The notes below the pieces were generated by a model. It did no database searches and was not told where the DNA came from. It saw only the letters and a list, made by a program, of their open reading frames with translations. Source: Thiodiazotropha sp050305635 (GTDB taxonomy: Bacteria > Pseudomonadota > Gammaproteobacteria > Chromatiales > Chromatiaceae). Taken from it: a stretch of 64,000 nt of DNA. The DNA lies in the NCBI GenBank assembly GCA_050305635.1, contig JBNLFS010000050.1, positions 31,508 through 95,507 of the forward strand. The letters run 5' to 3'. Positions 25,443 through 33,682 of the stretch are shown one piece after another; within the stretch, counting starts at the first letter, position 1, and every line of letters begins with the position of its first letter. The translations under genes were made by a program, and so were the position numbers.

Positions 25443-26206
25443 GTCTCAATCCCCGACTCGAGGCGTGGCAGGACCAACGGGTGTGGATCATCGGTGCGAG
25501 CAGCGGCATAGGCGCCGCACTCGCGGACCAGTTGCGGTTGCGTGGCGCCCGTCTGGCGCTCAGTGCAAGGCGGGAGGAAACCCTGCGGGCAGTCGCCGGG
25601 GCCGATGACCGGGTGCTGCCCCTGGATGTGAGCGACCACCAGGCGATGGTCCAGGCACATCGGCAACTGCTCGACGAGTGGGGCGGCATCGACCTGGTCA
25701 TCTACTCCGCCGGTATCTACATACCCATGCGCAGCTGGGACCTGGATCTGGCGCAAATTGAACAGGGCATGAAGATCAATCTGGGAGGGGTCTATCACCT
25801 CATCTCCCGGGTCGTCCCCCACTTCCTGATGCGCGGCTCCGGGGGCCTCTGCCTGGTGGCCAGCGTGGCGGGTTACACCGGGCTGCCCAAGGCCCTGGCC
25901 TACGGTCCTTTCAAGGCCGCCCTGATCAACCTGGCGGAGATCCTCTATGCCGACCTGGCGCCCAGGGGCATCGGTGTCTATCTGGTCAATCCCGGTTTCG
26001 TCGAGACCCGGATGACCGCACAGAACGACTTCCACATGCCGGCACTGATCAGCGCGGATGAAGCGGCCCGCGCGATCATAAAGGGGCTATCCAAGGGTCG
26101 CTTCGAGATAGACTTTCCCAGGCGTTTCTCCTGGTGGCTGAAACGTCTGAGCCGGCTGCCGGATACCTTGCGTCTGAGTCTCATGACCCGGGTGGCCCGC
26201 TCATGA
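25439..26206 (+). CDS. Short-chain dehydrogenase/reductase
   Basis: A 255-residue classical SDR. The cofactor motif is VWIIGASSGIGAALADQL, then YSAG for the structural Asn-Ala-Gly position (variant), Ser in VASVAG, and catalytic YGPFK. An Arg in SARREETL suggests NADP(H) preference. The C-terminus has basic patches and hydrophobic segments that may touch the membrane. The substrate is unknown, probably a lipid-derived carbonyl by context. It overlaps both neighbours by four bases. Confidence 0.9.
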   Translation: MSLNPRLEAWQDQRVWIIGASSGIGAALADQLRLRGARLALSARREETLRAVAGADDRVLPLDVSDHQAMVQAHRQLLDEWGGIDLVIYSAGIYIPMRSWDLDLAQIEQGMKINLGGVYHLISRVVPHFLMRGSGGLCLVASVAGYTGLPKALAYGPFKAALINLAEILYADLAPRGIGVYLVNPGFVETRMTAQNDFHMPALISADEAARAIIKGLSKGRFEIDFPRRFSWWLKRLSRLPDTLRLSLMTRVARS

Positions 26207-26631
26207 AACTCGAACCGCTGATTGATTGGTACCAGGGGCTCACCCCCGGACGACTGGATGAGATCGGCACACTCTACACTGAGCTGGCCGAGTTTCAGGA
26301 TCCGTTCAACAAGGTGCAGGGAGTTCCCGCCATCCGGGGCATCTTTCAACACATGTTCGACACCACGGAGTCACCAGCTTTCGAGGTTCTGGACCGGCAG
26401 ATCGACGGGGCCATTGTATGGCTCACCTGGCGATTCAGCTTCGGACTCAAGGGACGTGCGATTACCGTCGAAGGCACGAGCCGGCTACATTTCGGCCGGG
26501 ATGGCCGGGTCGATTCGCACCGGGACTACTGGGACGCCCTGGATATTTTCCAGCAGCTGCCCCTGCTGAGTACAATAGTCACCCTCATGAAGCGGCGACT
26601 TGCCGCGCCGCTGGATGGCCCGGGAGCATAG
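26203..26631 (+). CDS. SnoaL/NTF2-like protein
   Basis: A 142-residue single-domain protein of the NTF2-like fold: helical start, then EFQDPFNKVQGVPAIRGIFQHMF and WLTWRFSFGLKGRAITVEGTSRLHF, with HRDYWDAL near the end. Such domains bind small hydrophobic ligands or act as isomerases. The ATG overlaps the SDR stop (ATGA); the longer frame opening at 26134 lies inside the SDR gene and is rejected. It precedes the MerR regulator by 10 bases. Confidence 0.85.
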   Translation: MKLEPLIDWYQGLTPGRLDEIGTLYTELAEFQDPFNKVQGVPAIRGIFQHMFDTTESPAFEVLDRQIDGAIVWLTWRFSFGLKGRAITVEGTSRLHFGRDGRVDSHRDYWDALDIFQQLPLLSTIVTLMKRRLAAPLDGPGA

Positions 26632-26641
26632 CCAGGAACCC

Positions 26642-27517
26642 ATGAACGCAAATCTCAGTATCAGTGACGTTTCGCGCATCGCAGGCATCCCCAAGGATCT
26701 GCTGCGCATGTGGGAGCGTCGCTACGCTTACCCCAAACCCGAACGGGACGACAATGGCGACCGGGTCTACTCTCAGGAGCAGCTGGACAAGCTGATCCTA
26801 ATTCGCCAACTGATCGATCAGGGAAAGCGCCCCGGCAAGCTGATAAAAATGGCGCTGCCGGAACTCAATGAACTGCTCAGGGACAACCCGTCCGAGGTGG
26901 ATTTCAATCAGATGAGCGTGATGCTCAAATCCGGGCAGGCATCGGAACTGCGCGGCGCCCTGACGCAACAGCTCAAGACCCGGGGGTTACGGGCCTTCAT
27001 CCACCAGGTGATGGTGCCCGCCAATCGCAGGGTGGGCGAGGCCTGGAAAGAGGGTGAGCTGGAAATCCATGAAGAACACCTCTACACGGAGATGATCAGC
27101 ACCCTGATCCGCCAGTCCCTGGTCGAATCCCAGATCGAACACGGGATACCGAGGGTCATGCTGACCACCTTACCCGGGGAGCAGCACGGGCTCGGACTTC
27201 TGATGGTGGAGGCGCTGCTGCGACTCGGTGGCGCCGAGGTGATTCCGTTCGGTATCGAGATGCCGTTCAGGGACATCATCGAAGCTGCGGAAACCCACCA
27301 GGTGGATATCATCGGCCTCTCTTTCAGCGCCTACTTCAAGCGGGATGATGCCCTGGTGATGCTGAGTGGACTGCGCCAGATGGTGAACCCGGCCATCCAA
27401 ATCTGGGTGGGCGGAGACGCTTTTCACTCCGACACCCCGATGCCGGAGGGCATCACCCTGTTGCAGGACCTCTACGAGGTGGAGCGAAACCTGGCCCGCT
27501 GGCAGGGCCGATCCTAG
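26642..27517 (+). CDS. MerR-family regulator with cobalamin-binding domain (CarH/LitR type)
   Basis: A 291-residue protein. Residues 1-75 are a MerR winged helix (ISDVSRIAGIPKDLLRMWERRY). Residues about 85-165 form a helical bundle with W135-x9-E145-H146, the Wx9EH motif of CarH. From about 170 is a B12-binding Rossmann domain with E180-Q-H182-G-L-G185, the ExHxxG motif whose His binds cobalt, and a later IWVGGDAF. In CarH, adenosylcobalamin makes a DNA-bound tetramer in the dark, and light breaks it. Having both motifs, this one should bind the cofactor, unlike LitR forms that lost it. It is last in the operon it probably controls, so autoregulation is expected. SD AGGA precedes the ATG at 26642. 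Confidence 0.88.
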   Translation: MNANLSISDVSRIAGIPKDLLRMWERRYAYPKPERDDNGDRVYSQEQLDKLILIRQLIDQGKRPGKLIKMALPELNELLRDNPSEVDFNQMSVMLKSGQASELRGALTQQLKTRGLRAFIHQVMVPANRRVGEAWKEGELEIHEEHLYTEMISTLIRQSLVESQIEHGIPRVMLTTLPGEQHGLGLLMVEALLRLGGAEVIPFGIEMPFRDIIEAAETHQVDIIGLSFSAYFKRDDALVMLSGLRQMVNPAIQIWVGGDAFHSDTPMPEGITLLQDLYEVERNLARWQGRS

Positions 27518-27530
27518 TGTCGTGACCCAT

Positions 27531-27926
27531 TCCCTAACCAGGAACCGATTCCAAGTGGTGGAATTCATCACTCAGCGGGTCCCCGGAAGAGTCAGCAACA
27601 CCGTGCTGCATGGATCTCCACAAATGGGGATATGTGGAGCGCCGGGAACGTTTCGTATTGTCCCGTAGTGCTGCGCATTCCGCCGGATCCCGGGTTCCAC
27701 TTCGTTTCACCCGGGCTACGGGATGTTCGCGCCTCTTGAGATTCCCGTATATCCCGAGCAACGTAGCCCGGGTGCAGCGGAGCGCAACCCGGGAACCCCC
27801 CTCCGGAGCACCCCTCCGTAGAACCGGGCCTGGCTGTTTAAGCGCAGCAAGTTCCACACCCGCGTTTTTTTGAGAGCATCGCAGCGCTCCCCGCCGGGGC
27901 GGGACAGCTGGGCGTCCATTCTTTTC
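27531..27926. repeat. Long intergenic repeat element, copy A
   Basis: About 396 bp, similar along its length to 58409-58793. The shared start is TCCCTAACCAGGAACC(G) with GATTCCAAGTG; the shared end includes GAGCATCGCAGC, GGGGCGGGACAG and TTCTTTT. A central pair of arms, 27688-27720 and 27762-27794, forms an imperfect 33-bp inverted repeat (CCCGGGTT...ACCCGGGCTACG and its complement). It fills the whole space between the convergent carH-like and symporter genes. It has no coding capacity I trust. Confidence 0.85.
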
Positions 27927-27934
27927 ACCCCATT

Positions 27935-29284
27935 TCAACGATCCTTGAAATACTCCCGGGTCAACTGCACCACTACCGGACTGAGCATCAACAGGGCCAC
28001 CAGATTGGGAATCGCCATCAGGGCGTTCAGGGTGTCCGCGATCAGCCAGACGAAATCGAGCTGATCCTGGGCCATGGCGCCGACCGGAATCATCAACACC
28101 CAAAGCACCCGGAACGGAGTGATCGCCTTGACCCCGACCAGGTACTCCACGCAGCGCTCGCTGTAGACGCTCCAGCCGAGGATGGTGGTAAAGGCAAAGA
28201 TCGCCAGACCGAAACTGACGATGTAGCTGCCCACCCCGGGCAGGGCCATTTCGAACGCGGACGACGAGAGGGATGCGCCGGTCTCACCGCTGGTCCAGGC
28301 GCCGGTCACCACGATCGCCAGGCCGGTCACCGAGCAGACGATCAGGGTATCGATAAAGGTACCCAACATGGCCACCGTACCCTGACGCACCGGACTGTCG
28401 GTGGCGGCCGAGGCATGGGCGATGGGCGCACTGCCCAGGCCCGCCTCGTTGGAGAAGACACCCCGCGCCACACCGAAACGGATCGCCGCCCAGACGGCGG
28501 CGCCGGCAAATCCGCCGGTCGCCGCGGTGGGGGTAAAGGCATGCTGCACAATCTGCACAATGGCACCCGGGATATCGCCCAGATGCAATATCAGCACGAC
28601 ACCACCACCCAGCAGGTAGGCGATCGCCATGAAGGGCACCAGCTTACCCGCCACTTCGGCAATCCGCCGGATGCCACCGATCAGAACCAGTCCAGCGAGC
28701 ACCGCCATGACGATACCGGTCAGCATCGGCGGAATGCCCAACTGTTCGTGATCCATCAGGGCATGCGCAACCGAGTTGGCCTGTACCGTGTTGCCGATAC
28801 CGAAACCCGCCAGCGCACCGAACACCGCGAACAGGGTACCCAGCCAGGTCCAGGAACTGCCCAGACCGTTCTTGATGTAGTACATGGGCCCGCCGACATG
28901 GTTACCGTTTTCATCCACCTCTCGATAGCGAACCGCAAGCACCGCCTCGGCATACTTGGTAGCCATGCCCACCAGGGCGGTGCACCACATCCAGAACAGG
29001 GCTCCCGGACCACCCATGGCGATGGCGGTGGCGACACCGGCGATGTTGCCGGTACCGATGGTGGCGGAGAGCGAGGTCATGAGGGCGTTGAACGGACTGA
29101 TTTCCCCTTCACCCCGGCCCTCGCGTCCGCGCCATAACATGCGGAAACCGTAACCCAGACGCGCCAGCGGCATGGCATTGAGTCGAATCATCAGAAACAG
29201 GCCGGTTCCAAGAATCAGAACCAGCATCAAGGGTCCCCAGACGATTCCGTTCAACCCACTGATCAGATTGGTGACAAACTCCAC
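27935..29284 (-). CDS. Alanine/glycine:cation symporter family (AGCS) transporter
   Basis: A 449-residue inner membrane symporter that takes up alanine or glycine with sodium. It has about 11 helices and the family signatures PFNALMTSLSATIGTGNIAGVATAIAMGGPGALFWMW and GGPMYYIKNGLG in pieces, also FSNEAGLGSAPIAHA. The stretch GTGNIAGVA is the substrate/sodium site in the family. Its 3' end is close to repeat copy A, and its 5' end faces the TRAP genes across a 698-bp repeat-bearing region. Confidence 0.94.
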   Translation of the reverse strand: MEFVTNLISGLNGIVWGPLMLVLILGTGLFLMIRLNAMPLARLGYGFRMLWRGREGRGEGEISPFNALMTSLSATIGTGNIAGVATAIAMGGPGALFWMWCTALVGMATKYAEAVLAVRYREVDENGNHVGGPMYYIKNGLGSSWTWLGTLFAVFGALAGFGIGNTVQANSVAHALMDHEQLGIPPMLTGIVMAVLAGLVLIGGIRRIAEVAGKLVPFMAIAYLLGGGVVLILHLGDIPGAIVQIVQHAFTPTAATGGFAGAAVWAAIRFGVARGVFSNEAGLGSAPIAHASAATDSPVRQGTVAMLGTFIDTLIVCSVTGLAIVVTGAWTSGETGASLSSSAFEMALPGVGSYIVSFGLAIFAFTTILGWSVYSERCVEYLVGVKAITPFRVLWVLMIPVGAMAQDQLDFVWLIADTLNALMAIPNLVALLMLSPVVVQLTREYFKDR

Positions 29285-29531
29285 GTGCTATCCCCCTTAT
29301 TGGTTTTATGCTTTTCCGCACGATAATGGCTAGATCGCGCGACATCAAGCAAACCTCGCTCAGTGGGGGGGTACGTCTTCCCATCGGATTGCGCCGGTGA
29401 CAGGGAGGCAGAGCCGGTCTGAAAGCATTTGAAATCAGGCAGGCACTCAGACAGGGACCCATCAATCAGCCGGACCGGTTGATAAAACTGATCGGAATTT
29501 CCCCTTCAAAATCAGCCCTGCTCAATCCGGT

Positions 29532-29614
29532 GGTAGGTCGGGTTAGCGCAGCGTAACCCGACGAACAGCGTTATTCCCTTCATTTCGGTTTACGCTGCGC
29601 TAACCCGACCTACC
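29532..29614. repeat. 25-bp perfect inverted repeat
   Basis: GGTAGGTCGGGTTAGCGCAG and five further bases (29532-29556) are exactly complementary to 29590-29614, with a 33-base spacer. A third partial copy, GACCTAACCCG, follows near 29631. This is a REP-like element in the 698-bp region between the divergent symporter and tatT genes. Confidence 0.85.
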
Positions 29615-29649
29615 GTTAGTACCCGCGCACGACCTAACCCGAATCGTAA

Positions 29650-29692
29650 ATCCCCTCGCCCCTTGCGGGAGAGGGCCAGGGAGAGGGGGACC
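29650..29692. repeat. CCCCTC/GAGGGG intergenic repeat
   Basis: A GC-rich hairpin-forming stretch, TCCCCTCGCCCCTTGCGGGA followed by GAGGGCCAGGGAGAGGGGG. This form is a very common bacterial intergenic repeat. No other copy is seen in the window. The rest of 29285-29982 shows no gene. Confidence 0.6.
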
Positions 29693-29982
29693 CGATAACC
29701 CTGAGCGTAGCGAACTTCTCAACGCAACCCTCAGCCCCACGCAACGGTTATGGCAACGGCCACTTTACTGGCTGAGCATCAAGGGTTAACAAGAAACCGA
29801 TTGCCAAACAACCCATCCTGTGACATTTTCAGATTCCCACCGAGGTGGACATAGAAACAGCCGCTGAAAACAGAGAAGGCTGCCATAAAATACCCAGGAT
29901 TAACGACTCGCCCGTCTTTCCCTGATCAGACCCGGCATCCTCGCAACTAAAAAAACAACCTAAAATCTGTCACAATCTCCCG

Positions 29983-30840
29983 ATGAACAAATCCCGGTTC
30001 GGCCAATCACTCGCCACACTTCTGTTCGGTCTGTCCGTCGCCCTCTCAAACGGGTGTGTATCGTTGGGCACCGACCGTTTGGCCGCCAGCCTGTCCCAGG
30101 CCATGCTCGAGCAGACCGACCCGGAGATCGTCCGTCAGGGAGCCCCCTCCTATCTGCTGCTGATCGACTCCCTGATTGCGGACAGTCCGGACGACAAACC
30201 ACTGCTGTACGCCGGTGCACGCCTCTACGGCGCCTATGCCGGTGGCCTGGTGGAAGATTCCAGGCGACGCAAGATCCTCACCGACAAGGCGCTGGACTAT
30301 GCCAAACGCGGTTTCTGCCAAACCGAGACCCGGATCTGCGATAATCTCAAGCAACCCTTTGAGCGCTTCGCTGAAACCCTCAACCAGAGTGATTCCGATG
30401 ACCTGGAGGGTCTCTACCTGTATGCCGCCAGCTGGGCGGGCTGGATCCAGGCCCACAGCGACGACTGGAACGCGGTGGCGGAATTGGCCAAGGTGGAGGC
30501 CATGTTGGAACGGGTCGTGCGGCAGGATCCTGGATACGAGAGCGGCCGCGCGCAACTCTATCTCGGAGTCATCAACAGCCAGATCCCCCCAGCCCTGGGC
30601 GGCCGTCCCGAAATCGGCAAGACCCATTTCGAACAGGCCATTGCCTACTCATCGGGTAAGGACCTGATGGCCAAACTGGAATACGCTCGACACTATGCCC
30701 GTCTGGTTTTTGATAAAACCCTCCACGACCGACTGCTCAACGAGGTGATCGAAGCCGACCCCCATCAGCCAGGGCTGACCCTAAGCAATATCCTGGCCCA
30801 ACAACAAGCCCGCGCGCTGCTGCAGGAAGACTATTTTTGA
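29983..30840 (+). CDS. TRAP transporter TatT component family lipoprotein
   Basis: A 285-residue lipoprotein: signal ending LSNGC, with Cys25 as the lipid-anchored residue. The rest is helical and repeat-like (TPR-type), including LLYAGARLYGAYAGGLVEDSRRR and PALGGRPEIGKTHFEQAIA, matching the TatT family. In Treponema, TatT forms a trimer that holds the substrate-binding protein TatP and may pass a hydrophobic ligand to it. Here the next gene encodes that protein, confirming the pair. First of four genes. Confidence 0.88.
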   Translation: MNKSRFGQSLATLLFGLSVALSNGCVSLGTDRLAASLSQAMLEQTDPEIVRQGAPSYLLLIDSLIADSPDDKPLLYAGARLYGAYAGGLVEDSRRRKILTDKALDYAKRGFCQTETRICDNLKQPFERFAETLNQSDSDDLEGLYLYAASWAGWIQAHSDDWNAVAELAKVEAMLERVVRQDPGYESGRAQLYLGVINSQIPPALGGRPEIGKTHFEQAIAYSSGKDLMAKLEYARHYARLVFDKTLHDRLLNEVIEADPHQPGLTLSNILAQQQARALLQEDYF

Positions 30841-30888
30841 TGCCGCAGTGTGAAGCCACACACCACACCCTTAGCTGATTCCACCACC

Positions 30889-31926
30889 ATGATTCTGTCT
30901 ACACATCGTACAACCCGACTGCTGCGCACTCTGATCCTTGCACTCCTGATGTTCAGCCTGGCCGGAGTCTGCCAGGCAAAAACCGTTCTCAAGATCGCCA
31001 CCCTGGCCCCGGACGGCAGCAGCTGGATGAAGGAGATGCGGGCCGCCGCCGAGTCGATCGAAGCGCAAACCCAGGGACGGGTCAGCATCCGCTTCTACCC
31101 CGGTGGGGTGATGGGCAACGACAACAGCGTGCTGCGCAAGATTCGTATGGGCCAGTTGCAGGGCGGTGCAATCACCGGCGGAGGACTCAGCGCCATCAAC
31201 CCGGATTCGCAGACCCTCTCACTGCCGTTTCAATTCCGCAGTCTGGACGAAGTGGACGCGGTGCGAAAGGTCATGGACCAGCAGATCATCGACGCCCTGA
31301 ATACTTCCGGATACATCAGCTTCGGTCTCAGCGAAGGCGGCTTCGCCTACCTGTTTTCCAACAGCCCGGTGAAGACCACTGAAGATATGAAGGGACTGAA
31401 GATCTGGATCCCGGAGGGTGATGAGATCAATGCCAGCATGTTCAGCAAACTGGGTATCACCCCCATACCTCTGCCTTTGACCGACGTGCTCACCGGCCTC
31501 CAGACCGGCCTCATCGACACCATTGCGAGCGCACCCATCGGCGCCATTGCGCTGCAGTGGTACACCCGGGTGCACTACCTGACCCGGGTTCCCCTGGCCT
31601 ACCTTTACGCCACCCTGGTGATCGAGAAGAAGGCCTTCAACAAGCTCAACGACGCCGATCAGGCCCTGGTGAGCGCGACCATGAAGCAGACCTTCATCAC
31701 GATCAACCAGCAGAACCGGGAAGACACTAAGGCCGCCCTGTCCGCCCTGCAACAACAGGGGATCACCTTCATCACCCCCACGCCGGAACAGCAGCAGGCC
31801 TGGGAGTCCCATGCGAATGCCACCCTTCAGGCTCTGAAAAAGGCCGGCAAACTGGAGACCAGCGATCTGTTGGACGAGATGCAACACCTGATCCAGGCAC
31901 AACGCACGGGCCAAGCCCATCCATGA
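30889..31926 (+). CDS. TRAP transporter substrate-binding protein DctP family
   Basis: A 345-residue periplasmic binding protein with a signal peptide ending GVCQA. The mature part begins KTVLKIATLAPDGSSWMKEM, then RFYPGGVMGNDNSVLRKIRMGQLQGG and MKGLKIWIPEGDEINASMF, all TRAP-P signatures. The usual arginine that pairs with a carboxylate is not clear in the expected stretch (GLKIW lacks the Arg of GxKxR). Together with TatT this suggests a non-acidic, perhaps hydrophobic, ligand. ATG at 30889 is preferred to the upstream GTG at 30850. Confidence 0.9.
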   Translation: MILSTHRTTRLLRTLILALLMFSLAGVCQAKTVLKIATLAPDGSSWMKEMRAAAESIEAQTQGRVSIRFYPGGVMGNDNSVLRKIRMGQLQGGAITGGGLSAINPDSQTLSLPFQFRSLDEVDAVRKVMDQQIIDALNTSGYISFGLSEGGFAYLFSNSPVKTTEDMKGLKIWIPEGDEINASMFSKLGITPIPLPLTDVLTGLQTGLIDTIASAPIGAIALQWYTRVHYLTRVPLAYLYATLVIEKKAFNKLNDADQALVSATMKQTFITINQQNREDTKAALSALQQQGITFITPTPEQQQAWESHANATLQALKKAGKLETSDLLDEMQHLIQAQRTGQAHP

Positions 31927-32411
31927 AAGCCTGGCTGCCCCGGGTTCAGCGCAGCATCACCCGCCTCGAGGAGCTCATCATGGCGCTCCTGCTCGGCGCC
32001 ATGATCCTGCTGGCGGGCAGCCAGATCCTGTTACGCAACCTGTTCGACAGCGGCCTGGTGTGGGCCGATCCGGTACTGCGCATCATGGTGCTGTGGATCG
32101 CCCTGTTCGGCGCCCTCGCCGCTACCCGGGATCATCGGCACCTGCGCATCGACCTGGTCTCGCACACCCTCTCGGAAACGAATCAGGCACTGCTCGCCAA
32201 ACTGCATGATCTGTTCAGCGCGGTTGTCTGCCTTACCATCGGCTGGCATGCCGCACGTTTCGTCTACGTGGAGTGGCAGGAGGGATCGACCCTGTTCTCG
32301 AACGTACCCGCGTGGCTGGGCGAACTCATCATTCCCCTCGGTTTCACCCTCATGGGTTTGAAGTTTCTGCTCAACATCCCGCTCAAGACACTCCGGGAAG
32401 AATCCCCATGA
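31923..32411 (+). CDS. TRAP transporter small permease (DctQ)
   Basis: A 162-residue membrane protein with four predicted helices and the DctQ features: LEELIMALLLGAMILLAGSQILLRNLFDSGLVWADPVLRIMVLWIALFGALAATRDHRHLRID in fragments. It overlaps the binding-protein gene and the large-permease gene by four bases each, so the three are translationally coupled. It complexes with DctM to form the sodium-driven transporter in the inner membrane. Confidence 0.93.
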   Translation: MKAWLPRVQRSITRLEELIMALLLGAMILLAGSQILLRNLFDSGLVWADPVLRIMVLWIALFGALAATRDHRHLRIDLVSHTLSETNQALLAKLHDLFSAVVCLTIGWHAARFVYVEWQEGSTLFSNVPAWLGELIIPLGFTLMGLKFLLNIPLKTLREESP

Positions 32412-33682
32412 TCGTCACCCTGGGCCTGATTCTGCTGGCGGTCAGCGGTGCTCCCCTGTTCGTGGTCATCGGCGCCATGGCCCTGTGGGGCTTTCACCAA
32501 TCCGAGATCGATCTTTCCATCGTCGCTATCGAGTTCTTCCGTCTCGCCGAAACCCCGGTGCTGATGGCCATCCCCCTGTTCACCTTTGCCGGATATCTGC
32601 TCAGTGAAGGCAAGGCCCCCTATCGGCTGGTCAGGCTGACCCAGGCCCTGCTCGGCTGGATGCCCGGCGGCATGGCCTTCGTCGCGCTGGTCGCCTGCGC
32701 CCTGTTCACCGCCTTTACCGGTGCCTCCGGGGTGACCATCGTGGCCCTGGGCGCACTGCTCTACCCGGCCCTGCAACAGGCCGGATACGGGAACAACTTC
32801 AGTCTGGGACTGGTCACCACTTCAGGCAGCCTGGGCCTGCTGTTCGCCCCGGCCCTACCCCTGATTCTCTACGCGGTGGTGGCCCAGCAGATGGGCCTGG
32901 GCGGATCGATCACCGTGGACGACATGTTCCTGGCGGGCATTCTGCCCGGATTCCTGATGCTGGGTGTGCTCATGGCCTGGGCCCTGTATGCAAGCCGTCA
33001 GATTCCCCTGACCCGGTTTTCCCTCCCGGTGGCCCTGGAGGCGATACGCGAAGCCGCCTGGGAGATTCCACTGCCGATCCTGCTGCTGTTCGGCATCTAC
33101 AGCGGTTATTTCGCCATCTCCGAAGCCGCTGCGGTGACGGTACTTTACGTGTTGATCGCCGAGGTCTTCGTACACAGGGAAATCCCCCTGCAGCGCCTCC
33201 CGGGCCTGATGCGGGAATCGATGCTGCTGGTTGGCGGAATCCTAGTGATTCTGGGGCTTTCAATGGCCTCCACCAACTACATGATCGACGCGGATGTCCC
33301 CGGAGAGCTGTTCAACTGGCTGCATGAGCGGGTCCACGACCCGCTCACCTTCCTGATCCTGCTCAACCTGTTCCTGCTGGTCCTCGGCACCCTGCTGGAT
33401 ATCTTCTCCGCCCTGGTGCTGATCGTACCGCTGCTGCTGCCGGTGGCGACCCAGTACGGGGTCGATCCGGTACACCTGGGGATTATCTTTCTGGCCAACA
33501 TGCAGATCGGCTATTTCACCCCGCCGGTGGGCATGAACCTGTTCATTGCAAGCTACCGCTTCGACAAACCGATCATGACCATCTACCGCGCCACCCTTCC
33601 CTGGTTCCTGCTGCTGCTTGGCGCGGTATTGATCATCACCTACTGGCCCTCGCTCTCCCTGGCCCTGATTGGCCGCCACTGA
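32408..33682 (+). CDS. TRAP transporter large permease (DctM)
   Basis: A 424-residue protein with about 12 helices, carrying FTGASGVTIVALGALLYPALQQAGY and a later GIIFLANMQIGYFTPPVGMNLF, where TPPVG is the family transport motif. The start at 32408 overlaps the DctQ stop; the frame open from 32273 lies inside dctQ. Its 3' end overlaps the convergent eamA gene by 43 bases, so the two transcripts are antisense at their ends. Confidence 0.94.
   Translation: MIVTLGLILLAVSGAPLFVVIGAMALWGFHQSEIDLSIVAIEFFRLAETPVLMAIPLFTFAGYLLSEGKAPYRLVRLTQALLGWMPGGMAFVALVACALFTAFTGASGVTIVALGALLYPALQQAGYGNNFSLGLVTTSGSLGLLFAPALPLILYAVVAQQMGLGGSITVDDMFLAGILPGFLMLGVLMAWALYASRQIPLTRFSLPVALEAIREAAWEIPLPILLLFGIYSGYFAISEAAAVTVLYVLIAEVFVHREIPLQRLPGLMRESMLLVGGILVILGLSMASTNYMIDADVPGELFNWLHERVHDPLTFLILLNLFLLVLGTLLDIFSALVLIVPLLLPVATQYGVDPVHLGIIFLANMQIGYFTPPVGMNLFIASYRFDKPIMTIYRATLPWFLLLLGAVLIITYWPSLSLALIGRH

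Noticed and set aside
27610..27873. 87-codon ORF in repeat copy A
   Set aside because: It lies fully inside the repeat element and is not preserved in copy B.
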